Shown here: positions 54,701 through 64,000 of the stretch, in pieces
Layout of the letters: each line of letters begins with the position of its first letter
Numbering within the stretch: position 1 is the first letter of the stretch
Assembly (NCBI GenBank): GCA_905221605.1
Contig: CAJNDS010002755.1
Span: 62,001 to 126,000, forward strand
Reading direction: 5' to 3'
Length of the DNA: 64,000 nt
Origin: Symbiodinium natans
Taxonomy: Eukaryota > Sar > Dinophyceae > Suessiales > Symbiodiniaceae
The notes under the pieces: model-generated
The model's database searches: none
Told to the model about the DNA's origin: nothing
Seen by the model: the letters and a program-made list of their open reading frames with translations, nothing else
Position numbers and translations under genes: made by a program

Positions 54701-57700
54701 TGTCGAATCCCTGAATTTCAACGGAAACTGTTCATTGAAGCCTCTAATGTCTCAACATTTCCATCAGACGGAAAAGCCCTCTCATTTCTGCAAGTGCCTG
54801 TAGTTCTCTAGATTTGAAAAAACCTCCCTTGTCTGTAGAACTGAAAAGGAAAACCTAGTTCCCAATGAACACCTCTCGTTCTGCTGAAGAACCTCCATTT
54901 CCTCTCCGTGTCAGTGGGATAACCTCTGCGTATTTTGCACTTTCATACAAAGCAAAAACTATGTCCACAAATTTAACTTGCAAAAGCCTGTTTTGCCAAC
55001 AGAATGATGCGAGGACGAGGGGCAGATCTCCATTTGCAAGCAGAATAATGCAGGCATGGCCCCTCCATTTTCAACACAAACAGAAATAGTTTTTTGGCAC
55101 AAAGAAGGGGGGATTGGGGAGTTGCAGCCCCCCATTTGCAAACCGAATGATCCGATGATGGGGTAGGCCCACATCTCCTTTCCATTTGCGCTTTTTGGGT
55201 TGCAGCCTCAGAGCCATTTGCAAGCATGCCCTCCATTCGCAACGCAGAAAAAGTAGAGAACTTAGAGTCTTAGGAGGTTTTTCATTTCAACCCAAGGCAA
55301 TAGCCAGCACCCGCCCTCCCAGGTACCAGAGGGAGTCTCAACCCATTTCACAGTTTGGTGTGCCAAGAGCTTTGTCGTTGAGTTGCTATAGAAGCTCATG
55401 CGAAGATTATTGGCATCTAGCCGAGCAGGACCCTGAGCCTTTTTGAGGCTGAGTTCCTGTATGGAAGCCATAGATAGCCATAGCTTCCGTGGGTGAGAGC
55501 AGAAATGAGGCGTGTTGCGCAATTGTTCCCCACCCTCGGTGTGGGGCTGTTAGATTTTGAACTCAACTCTTCTCCTCGCCCGGTCTACTCCTCGCCCAAC
55601 CCCAAGGTGCCCAATCCCAGAGCGTCCCTAGAGTCCTAGAGTGCCCAACCCCAGAGTGTCCCTGGAGTGCCCAACCCGGAGTGTCCCTGGAGTGCCCCGA
55701 CCCTGAAGTGTCCCTGGAGCGCCTAGCTTCTGGAGTGCCCAACCCCAGAGTATCTATTCCCAGAGAGGGTGGGGATGTCCGAAGTAAAATAGTTTGTTTG
55801 ATGAGGGAATTCGCCTCCGGACACGTTGCCTGCTTAGGATTGGATCTTGCAGCATCCGCAGGAAGGCAGGCGCTTTTTGACTCGTGGCGTCCGGGTTTGA
55901 TGATTACCTGGATCTGCGCGCAGTGCGCTTTGGAAGGAATCCCTGATACCTTTGAGTACGCTGACCTGGCATTCGTCGCAACTTGGCGGTTTTTGCTTCG
56001 GTCAGCACGAGAATCACATCACATCGTCCTTGCGCATCATGTTTCGCCCATGGAGATGAAACAGGTTTTCTTCGTTCTGGAGGTTGGATTACGCCTGTGG
56101 GTGCATCGCTTGTACTTCTTTGTCAATGAAAATGCAATGTGGCTTCTTGGCACAAGTAGCATGTCCCCCAGGCTCAAGCCTCTGATAAGCATCTAACATC
56201 AGTGCCAATTGGTAAACATCACTGGAACATGGCGCTGTTTTGCAAGCAAGCAGCAGAAGCAGAGCACAAATAGAAGGAACTGGATGGATTTCGCGCTGGT
56301 CGTGTTCAGCCTCCTCGAGCTGTCGTTGAGCTGGTCTGCGGGCAAGAATGGCAATGGAACTATTATGTACTTGATGCTTGGCCTTCTCTGAAAGTTTATT
56401 TTTGTCACTCCGGGCGGGCCGTACAAAAAGGTGTGGGGCTGGGTGCTGCAGAGTCATTCAAGGCGTGTCTTTCGATTGTTCAAATTTGCTCCAATTCTTC
56501 GAAGCCTTCGGGTCATCACTGCATTTCGAGCCTCTTGGCTGCAAGAGCATATGTCACGCGATTCTTGAGAGAAGCCGTGCCAAGCCGTCGGGACACATGG
56601 GGGACACTTGCGGAAGGATATGACCTTGGAAGTTGTAGGGACATGTGCGAGGATATTTACTTCGGAAACTGGACAAGACAGCCCATCCTGGGGACCTAGC
56701 TTTCGTCCGTCCTGCTCTCGAAGTATTTGTCTGGGGGTCGGCAAGTGTTGAAATGGATTGCATTGCCGAAGGCTTGGGCCACATAATTGTATTGTTGAGG
56801 ACTAGAACATTTTGATTTGGTCCTTAATTTAGTTGAAAAGTTTAAACACAAACTCTGAGTTTCGGGCTTCTGTCAACAGTCCCTTTTTCTCACACGCGAC
56901 ATGACATGCGGGGTATGACCATGAACCTGTAGAGGATTAAATGGCGGGGTCAGAGGAGACCCGGAAACAAGAACTGTAGCAGGTTCGCTATTGACTTCAG
57001 ACCACGTCTTCTGTTGTGTCGCACGAGCAGCAATTGTTCAGGAGTTGGCCATGATGATGGAAAGTTTTCGCTCGTGCATTGCGGCAATGTTTTGGAGCCT
57101 TGTGCTGACGCTCTTCCTCCTTTACATGAGCACCTTCGATGGCAAAAATCAAAAGGGGGATGGGAGGACCACATGCCCATTGCATGCCAGATCCAAGTCT
57201 TCGTGCCGCATCCGCGCCTGCAGAGTCCCGTGTCTGGCAGCTCAGGTGCGCTTCTTTTTTCGCAAGGCGTGTCTGATGCTTTGACGGATGCAGAAATGGC
57301 AGCTGATGAGCAGCAACGAGTCGCGAGGATAATCAGATCCTGCAGAGTCCAGCAAGAAACCTTGCCCTGTAGTGCGAGTGTTGAGACTGTAGAGGCCGGT
57401 CCTCCTGGCGCTGAGAGATTTTGCATACTTGTGCATGAACGAGTGATGCAGACTTCTGACCTGACTGCTTCCCCGGGCTCACATGCCATTCACATCTGCT
57501 GAGGTCAGGGACCATTTTGGCTCTGTCATTCGGACCATGCTGTCCCTGTACATGGCCGTGACGGGTGGGAATGATTGGGCTCTATATTTCGATCTTCTTG
57601 AACCAACTGGCATTTACCAGTACTTGTTCTTGGCCTACACGTTCTTCTTCGCCTTTGCGATTTACAACATTCTGACTGGGATTTTTGTAGAAAGGGCGGT

Positions 57701-58133
57701 TGCAGCAAACATGCCGGACCGAGAGCAGCAGATCTTGCAGGAACGCAAGAAGCTGCTTGAGCAGGCAGATGAGTTGCGCTATCTCTTCGCATGCCTGGAC
57801 CTCGACGCTTCAGGCCTCATCTCTTTCGATGAGTTTTTGAAATGCATGAAGAATCCTCGGATTGTGGCGTACATGTCCAGCGTGGGGGTGAGCGTACATG
57901 ATGTAGAGTACCTTTTCAGAATTGTCGCGAACGAGAACGAGGAAGTGGAAATTGATCGCTTTGTGGATGGCTGCATGGCCATCAAGGGCTCCGCCACAGC
58001 TCTGGACATGCAGAAGCAGTTATATCACATACAGCAACTGTCCACGACCTTGAGGAGCTGGGAAGACGTGTACTGGCCTGCGCTGATCAAAGCCACGTCG
58101 GCGTCTGAGGACGCTCTTCGGATGAGCTTGTGA
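51740..58133 (+). CDS. Voltage-gated cation channel 2, tandem paralogue of channel 1
   Basis: Same order of blocks as channel 1 but with much longer introns: SFSQLLGQVASRWGHDL (about 51,755), YEADMAELSGGSSD (about 51,915), an acidic linker VPDDEEEEHPCPH (about 52,450), pre-S1 EWWQKLEEPERHG and S1 LSTAVIVANAVSITLLTEAW (about 52,930-53,115), S2 FFVLEVGLRLWVHRLYFFVN (about 56,065-56,130), S3 RNWMDFALVVFSLLELS (about 56,276), S4 RVFRLFKFAPILRSLR (about 56,463; Pro where channel 1 has its fourth basic residue), S5 AAMFWSLVLTLFLLYMS (about 57,085), GVSDALTDAEMAADEQQ (57,266) and the last exon from 57503. The last exon has the pore VTGGNDW, S6, EF loop DLDASGLISFDE and a degenerate second EF-hand. 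The gene likely arose by tandem duplication. The linker region is the least certain part. Confidence 0.75.
53150..53270. repeat. CTGGTC-rich minisatellite in the channel 2 S1-S2 intron
   Basis: Imperfect tandem CTGGTCTGCTGGTC-like units. Confidence 0.65.
53290..55245. repeat. Dispersed repeat family in the channel 2 S1-S2 intron, both orientations
   Basis: Copies share TTGCAAATGGCT ... GCTGCAAC ... AAATGGAAAGGAGATGTGGG. Plus-strand copies lie near 53,280-53,350, 53,735-53,810, 53,815-53,885, 54,420-54,490 and 54,555-54,610; a minus-strand copy is near 55,130-55,245. The ~100-bp length and lack of coding capacity fit a MITE- or SINE-like element; termini not defined. Confidence 0.55.
55600..55760. 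repeat. Minisatellite of ~26-28-bp units in a channel 2 intron
   Basis: Units resemble GGAGTGCCCAACCCCAGAGT followed by GTCCCT, about six imperfect copies, C-rich on the + strand. Confidence 0.75.
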
Positions 58134-61100
58134 GGGCTTCGTGAGGGCCTCATGGCATTGCAGATTCTAGACACATAGACACATGCAGCTGCAGAAGACC
58201 TGCAGGGCTGTGGCCCCTTTAGTTTCACCTGGCAAGTCACCAAAGAGAGTGACCGGAACGAATCCCGCCAGGCGAGGGATGAGAAAACTCAGTCAACCTG
58301 TGTACAACATTTTGTGAACATGTTGTCAAGACAACCGGACTGGTTCAGTAGATTTCAGCAGAATGACTCAGTTTAACCCAGGTTGATCCGACAAGTTCAC
58401 CAACTGAACGTCGAAACATGTCGACAACTCTGGTGCATCCCTTGTCGATGATTGGCTTCAGGACCCGGTACTGGCGCTTCCTGAGGGTTACTATCTTGCG
58501 TGCAGATGTTCAGAATCTTGCCTGAGATTGCCACAGAAGGTGGATGAGGTAGGGTTTCTGTGCGGTGACTGACTGTGCCCCATACGCTCGAGAATCTAAG
58601 GTTACACTTCGCAGCACAGCTTTGGCCTTCGGTGTGAGGGTTTCCACTGCTGAGTATTGGAGACCATATGCGGAGGACGTGAACTGGGTGCCAGTATGTT
58701 GACGGATGCTCATCATTGGTTAGGGCAATCATCGTAGCGATTGCAGGACCTGCTGCGGAAGCATGGGCACATAGTCTGAAAATCGGTGAACGCAGGCTGT
58801 TGTAGGCCGGTTGGCTCCCACACCGGGACGCCGCGGGGAAGTCCTTCAGAGGGTGCAGGAAGAGCATTGCGCAGCAACAGTAGAATCTACAAATATTACA
58901 AATAAAGAATAATCATCATATACAAAGAGCCGAGATTCGCGAGGGGCCTTCTGAGGGATCATCACACAGCGTGGCACAAATTTTTCACTGCAGATCTCGC
59001 CGTGTCCAAAGCAGCAGAAGGACTTCTCAACCGTTTTCGCTCGATGCCTATTTTCCTAACTGAGCGACTTCTGGTTCCAGAAAAAGGCACCGTTCCTGAG
59101 ATGGGTGCAAGGATTGCTTCTTCATCTTCTTCCCCAAGTCTTTTATGGCCTCCCTCAAGACTCGCAAGGCCCTCTTGGTGCGGTGGGGCGGAGGTGCTAG
59201 GGTGCATGTGCCATGAAGTCAATCGCCCGTTTGGTCTCAGCTTTGTGATTGAATTCAAGACATCTAAGCATGTCGTTCTGTTTTTGAGGAACGAACCGAC
59301 ATTCTGACTTGCACTGCATTTTGCAGGCTTCTCTGCAATGTGGGAAGTCACGTTCTCCTAGCCCTTGTCCGTGCACTACCTTCTATACTCCCTTGGTTTC
59401 CTATGTTCATCTTTCGGTTTGGACATTTGCATTCGCTCTTTATTCTTTAGCCATCTCTTTCAACTAACTTCAATGCCTCTTCACGCTGCACACATTGAAC
59501 TGGTACCAAGCATCCGTGTTCATCGCTACGCCAAGGCTTTCCCTCAGCGAGGGGGGTTAGAAACTAGCGCACGCTCCTCTCCATGCAAGCAGCGCACCCT
59601 TCAAACGGAGAAGCCGTTCCAAGGCCAAATCTGCACCCAAGCACGTGCTGTGAGCAGAAAAAAATCATCCTTGGTCGAACAACTTTTGGAGCCTTGTATG
59701 CAGTCGTCACGCTGTTTCGGCATTCAACGCTTGCGTGCCCTGCCATGGCGGCGAAGGTTGTGGCGGACCAGCTGATGTGTGGCTTGCCCTCACCATCTGT
59801 CCTGCTTGGTTTGCGTGTGTGCCCCACGTTTCACAGCGACTTAAGACGTGCTTTCGATATATGAAATGGTCTTTCGTAGATGCCAAATGCATACTGGTTG
59901 CCGTTTGTTTCTTCAACATCTCTTTGACTTTTGAGGTCTTTGCTGTTCAATGTTCCTGCGGATGTGTTCGGTCGCACCAACCCATACCTTCCCGCGCTAG
60001 TGTCTGAACTCCGAACACGATGCTTAAGTTTTCGCATGAAGACACAAAGATTCAGTAGTAATATGCAGTACTTCGGCGCGACAGCTTTTCAGATGTCTTT
60101 TTGCAGTTTGTGTCACTTCACTGTCAAGAAGCCGGTCAGGGCAACAGCAAGAGCACATTTTCTCATTGGAAGCCACAGTCATCACGTCTAAGTGGCCATC
60201 CAGGCACTCGCCTCAGTGACAATTCTCTTGACTTTCGTGGGGCCAAGGAGTTTCGAGCATGCCATGGCCTCACGCGCAGCCTTCACGGCTTCCAGGCCAG
60301 GTGGGGCAGGAGTTTTCTGCAGCAGCCCAGCACCCTCATGTTTCAGTGATTCGGTGGCTGCTTCGCCGTATGGAGCACACACAGCTTGTGTCGACTCATA
60401 GGCTGCGCAGCACGCTGCAGGTCGTGTAAGACCTTCGTCGTCTTCGCACGGAGGAGGTTTGCGACGCACCGCCCTAAAGAGAGTGGGAGTACCGCCCGCA
60501 CGAAGCTCACAATGTAGGTGGCCATGCTGAAGGTGTACAGAGGGCAAGTATTAAGAAGGGGCAGGTCATTGCCCGCAGATTTGTGCCGTAAGCTTCGGAT
60601 GGTTCGACTTGATGCTCGCAGCACCGCAGCTTCCGTAGTTTGGGGAGAGCGGAGCGCTTTCCAGAAGGAAACGCGTAGCTCCTGCAACGCTTTCGAATTT
60701 ACTCAGTCAGCAATTCAGCTTTGAAGTAGTATTGCGGTCTCAGGCAGTAGCATAGCACGATATAGCACGGGTCCAAAAACAGTAGTATCGCGGTGAGAGG
60801 ACAGAACTGACAGAACATCTGGGGTTTAGATGGTGTTTGCGGGGCTTTCTGATCGACGGCTGAGCGCCATGATGCCTCTCAGAGTTCCTCGGCTTAGCAT
60901 TAACTTAGCATGCTTCTGTACACATGTGTTTTGTGCTTCATGTTCTTGTTACACTGCCAGCAGTGCGTTTTGGAAGCTTCGGTCTTCTGTGGGGCTGGGT
61001 ATGCCGGGTATGCAAAATGCAAAATGTGGCAGGCCATTGAGATGTTCTTTGCTCGCTGTGGATGATGCAGGGAGATGTGCAGACGAGGCAGTGACGACAG

Positions 61101-61496
61101 TGCTTTGACGCTTCCATGCCCAAAGGTCGCACTTGGCAGGTCTGACCTGGATCGTGGTATCGTCACTCTGCTGTTTGATTCCAACCATCGAGGCCACGAC
61201 GCTCTTGCTTTGTCCTTGCCGAGCCTGCGTCCGCCATCAAAAAGCACGTCCCAGGAACTGCATCACGTACCTTTGCAGTTTTTTCTCCAGATGTTAGATG
61301 TTGACAGATGCAATATGACGCAATGCAAATCGCAAGGCCGGTGTGAAGCAGCTAGGCAGCTAGGGCAACCGAAGGACCGAGCACGGCTAAAACGAAAGCT
61401 TGAACGACAGTATGAATTGACTACTTTAGAGTTGGATCTCGCTCAGAGCTGCGAAAACGTTCCTTCACTCGTCGCTGATGGCTCCCTGGTGCCACC
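58134..61496. other. No recognisable gene between channel 2 and the transporter
   Basis: 3.4 kb. ORFs on both strands (for example 58397-58867 and 60188-60547, both minus; 59002-59307 and 61075-61617, plus) have no recognisable domain or supported splice sites. The minus-strand ORF at 60188-60547 is Ala-rich and gene-like in composition but overlaps another equally long minus frame. Confidence 0.4.
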
Positions 61497-63540
61497 ATGG
61501 AATGCTTCAAGATCGAAGTCGTCATCTTCTGGCTCTTCTGCATGGGGGTGCCGATCTTCATGGCATACAACGGTGGTGCCACTGCTGGCACCGTGGACAC
61601 GATCCAGAAGGCCTTAGACATTCCCGACAGTCCAGTGCTGCACCCCGCAAGCAGGGGCGTGTGCTAGTCCAGGCTGGTGGATGGAGTCGGACAGGGCTGG
61701 GTCTTCTTGGCGCGATGGATAAGCAAGAAACCCAGGGCCACGAAGCACCGCACATCTGATGCACTTGCCATCCTTTCACCGGCTTTGTGCAGCACCTAGG
61801 ATTGGAATGACATTGTCAGCTGGGGTTTGGGGCTATGTGCTGCAGATGGTCCCTGCGAAGCTACTCCTCACGACAGGCTCGGTGTCCTTGTGTCCATGTG
61901 CACAACAGTGGGCTCATTGGGCATCGCAATTCTCTTTGAGAAACTTTGGGCCCTGGGCCTCTTGAGCTAGGTCTTCTGGTGAACGCTGTCGCGGTCGCTA
62001 TCTTTTCAGTAACCATGAATTGTCGCCCAGCTGGTTTGCCAAAACCGCGGGAGCTCTGTTGCGTGAGCTTTTGCCAAGGCTATGTGATGTACACGGCAAA
62101 GCTCTTGATCGGCCTGTCTGAGGGACTTCAATGGGAGACCTGGCATTCAGCATCGCACATGTTAAGCTTGACATGGTGTAGCCTTGCTCCTGGATGTTGT
62201 GTGTTTTTGTTTACAAAATCTTGTTGGGCGTGTTTTTTCCCTTTCAGCCCGCATGGTCTCGCCACCTCATGACGTCATCGCCGCCCCATGGCGGCCCAAT
62301 CGCCTCGATAAGTCCAAGTATGCAAACGTGCCCGCATCACAAGGCACGGGGTCCCGCACTACAGTAGCCCACTCTTGCTCCCAACCTAATTGATTTTGCG
62401 GCCTTCGCCATCATGGCCCATCATGTGTCTGTACAACGTCACAATGTCGGAGCGTCGGGCAAAAGCCGCTGCGGGTGTTTCTTAGTGGCCAGTGCCGGGG
62501 ACGCAGAGCCCCTTAGTGGCTTTGCAGCTCTCCGACTTTAGTCCAACTTGAGGTGTGGATGCCGCTTTGGGTCGTTAAGTGCGCTACGGCCGAACAGTTG
62601 CCGCTGTGGATCAATCTGTCCGGCTGCGTGGCAGCCGGTGTCGGCAGTGGCCGCTGGGTCTGCAACTAACGCGTGCGAGGTATGAGCTGCAGTTCTTTTG
62701 TGGCTGGGATGTCATGTCAAGAGGGGTTGCAAGTATTGAACTGTCCAGACCATTGACTTGTTCTGATTGGCAGGCCTGGGCATATTAATTGCCGGCTTCA
62801 GCACAGCACATAGCCTTCCCTATGCAATTCCTTTCCAGATCGAGGTGCCGTTGCAGCCAGTGGAGCTGCTAGAAGTGTAGAAGTGCGCTTGCCCTGAGCA
62901 CACCTCCAGGCGTGTTTTTTGTTCCTGCTGCTGGCAGCGATGATACTGACGCCCGCCAGTGACCTCGCAGTTAGTAGTGCAGAGCTGAGACTGTCTGAGC
63001 CGCTCAGTTCCAAAGCTTTCGAAGTTGGCTGCCCTTAAGACAGTGAGTCAGCAAGGTGCTGAGAAAGGGACGGCAGTCAAAGACGAGATCGTTCATTCAG
63101 AGTTCTGGTTGCAAATAGCAGAGAATCATATCCAGCTTTGACCTCTCCAAGCATTGGCCAAAAGCCAGTTTTGATCATCAAAAGCAGTCCTCCTGACCAC
63201 AGGAGAAGCGCCTGCGTGCTATGTCTGAGATTTCCAACTCCAATGTGCCAGACGGAAACTGCGACAACGTGGAAACCAGCCAGCCTTCTACTCCGCGAGC
63301 CCGTCCCGGCAATTTGTTGAACACCATCAGAATCGCAGAGGACGTGCCGTTTCATGAGCAGCTGACCCTACTTTGGCAGAACACGCTGTTCTGCCGGGCA
63401 ACTGTCGCGTTTGCCACTTCCAACTACATCAATGCAGGTCTTGCTTTCATTTGGATTCGCCTTTTCATCCAACTCTGGACAATGGAGAAGCAGATTTCGG
63501 TTGTAAGCTTCCTGGCGATAACCGGTGGAGGCCATCGCTG
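61497..63540 (+). CDS. Major-facilitator-superfamily-type transporter, 5' and middle part
   Basis: The start codon lies in an ideal eukaryotic context (GCCACCATGG, ATG at 61497). Exons: 61497-61650 (TM1, VVIFWLFCMGVPIFMAY then NGGATAGTVDTIQ), 61695-61722 and 61800-61876 (GLLGAMDKIGMTLSAGVWGY, then VLQMVPAKLLLTTG: TM2 and a loop with the MFS-like D-K-x-G), 61971-62033 (LLVNAVAVAIFS), from 62079 (YVMYTAKLLIGLSEGLQW, like the MFS R/K-x-x-x-G-x-x-E-G helix), perhaps about 62,247, 62774-62844 (LGILIAGFSTAHSLPYAI), and about 63,219-63,535, a cytoplasmic loop then ATSNYINAGLAFIWIRLF. Donors are GC, GC, GC and GT, with AG|G acceptors after the three GC donors. The substrate cannot be told. The second half of the helices is missing, so the gene probably continues beyond the window. 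Confidence 0.65.
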
Positions 63541-63794
63541 CGGGAAGTTCTGCCTTTTGAGAGTCGTTGTGGAACACAACAGTACTGACACTTCAGAACA
63601 AGTCAATGCAGAACACAGGATGAAGCACCGATTGCGCGTTTCAAAAGGTTTAGAAGGCCGTAGTGGTAGAATGTCTGTGCGTTCCAATGAGTCCTTCCAT
63701 GGTCCCACATTCCAAACTGAGACTTTTTGGGTTGCACGTCCTCTTCTCAAAATATAGAGGGTTTCCGAGTAGACGAAAAAGAAACCGATTAAAG

Positions 63795-63962
63795 TAGAAA
63801 CAGAAGTTTTCCTCTCAACATACACAGGAAACGGAGGCTTGCCTAGCCTATTTGAAGGAGGGGGAGGGGGCCCATATAGAGGAAATTAAGGTTTTTCAAG
63901 TATTTTGTACTGTAAAGGAAACAGATGTTTCCCGCCTAAACACATGGAAATGGAGGCGTCCT
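63795..63962. repeat. Two diverged copies of a ~45-bp sequence
   Basis: TAGAAACAGAAGTTTTCC ... ACACAGGAAACGGAGGC (about 63,796-63,838) and AAGGAAACAGATGTTTCCC ... ACATGGAAATGGAGGC (about 63,916-63,958), ~120 bp apart. Possibly an intron of the transporter gene. Confidence 0.45.
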
Positions 63963-64000
63963 TCTAAGAATAGAGCATATGAGTTTGACCATCCCAGACA

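Noticed and set aside
60188-60547. 119-aa minus-strand ORF, possible host gene
   Set aside because: Gene-like composition, but no domain, no splice evidence, and an equally open overlapping frame; left as unassigned.

Overview
This is a piece of a dinoflagellate nuclear genome, most likely from the Symbiodiniaceae or a relative. Four things point there. (1) Protein-coding exons are split by short introns with GC, GA or GT donors and an AG|G acceptor. (2) The 3' end of the dinoflagellate spliced leader, (T)nGGCTCAAG, recurs at element boundaries. (3) The interstitial telomere-like motif is of the TTTAGGG type. (4) The gene content, single-domain voltage-gated channels with EF-hands and an ABC1/UbiB atypical kinase, is eukaryotic and algal in flavour. 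I recognise no rRNA, tRNA, CRISPR array or bacterial operon.

Layout. 1-28,264 is a head-to-tail array of related retroelements, all on the + strand: a partial unit, two 2.85-kb A units, one 8.3-kb autonomous-looking non-LTR retrotransposon (B; zinc/coiled-coil ORF1, endonuclease, reverse transcriptase, RNase H, plus an extra downstream ORF), a 2.1-kb C unit, three nearly identical A units, a second C unit and a 133-bp 5'-truncated A copy. Every full-length unit starts with a truncated spliced-leader relic butted against the 3' end (AAAAATTCACC) of the unit before it. The array is studded with two families of small stem-loops whose stems change in a compensatory way. 28,265-32,550 has no gene that I can recognise, but holds long homopolymer tracts. 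32,550-38,050 is a GC-rich graveyard of a second LINE family, on both strands. 38,050-39,690 shows nothing clear.

39,690-64,000 holds ordinary genes, all on the + strand. These are an ABC1/UbiB-type kinase (about 39.7-46.6 kb) with a 4.1-kb intron filled by an 8-bp satellite; two tandem paralogues of a six-transmembrane, single-domain, voltage-gated cation channel ending in an EF-hand module (about 46.7-50.6 kb and 51.7-58.1 kb); and the 5' and middle part of a major-facilitator-type transporter (61.5-63.5 kb, probably running on past the window).

In the array the genes appear to work together as an autonomous LINE with non-autonomous derivatives that share its ends. The shared SL relic suggests that transcripts are trans-spliced before reverse transcription. 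The shared 3' box, and the truncated copy placed exactly at another unit's end, suggest that the family targets its own 3' terminus. The kinase, channel and transporter genes have no evident pathway link beyond membrane or organelle physiology. Exon limits given without a stated splice site are approximate. All homology calls come from reading motifs and were not checked by database search.
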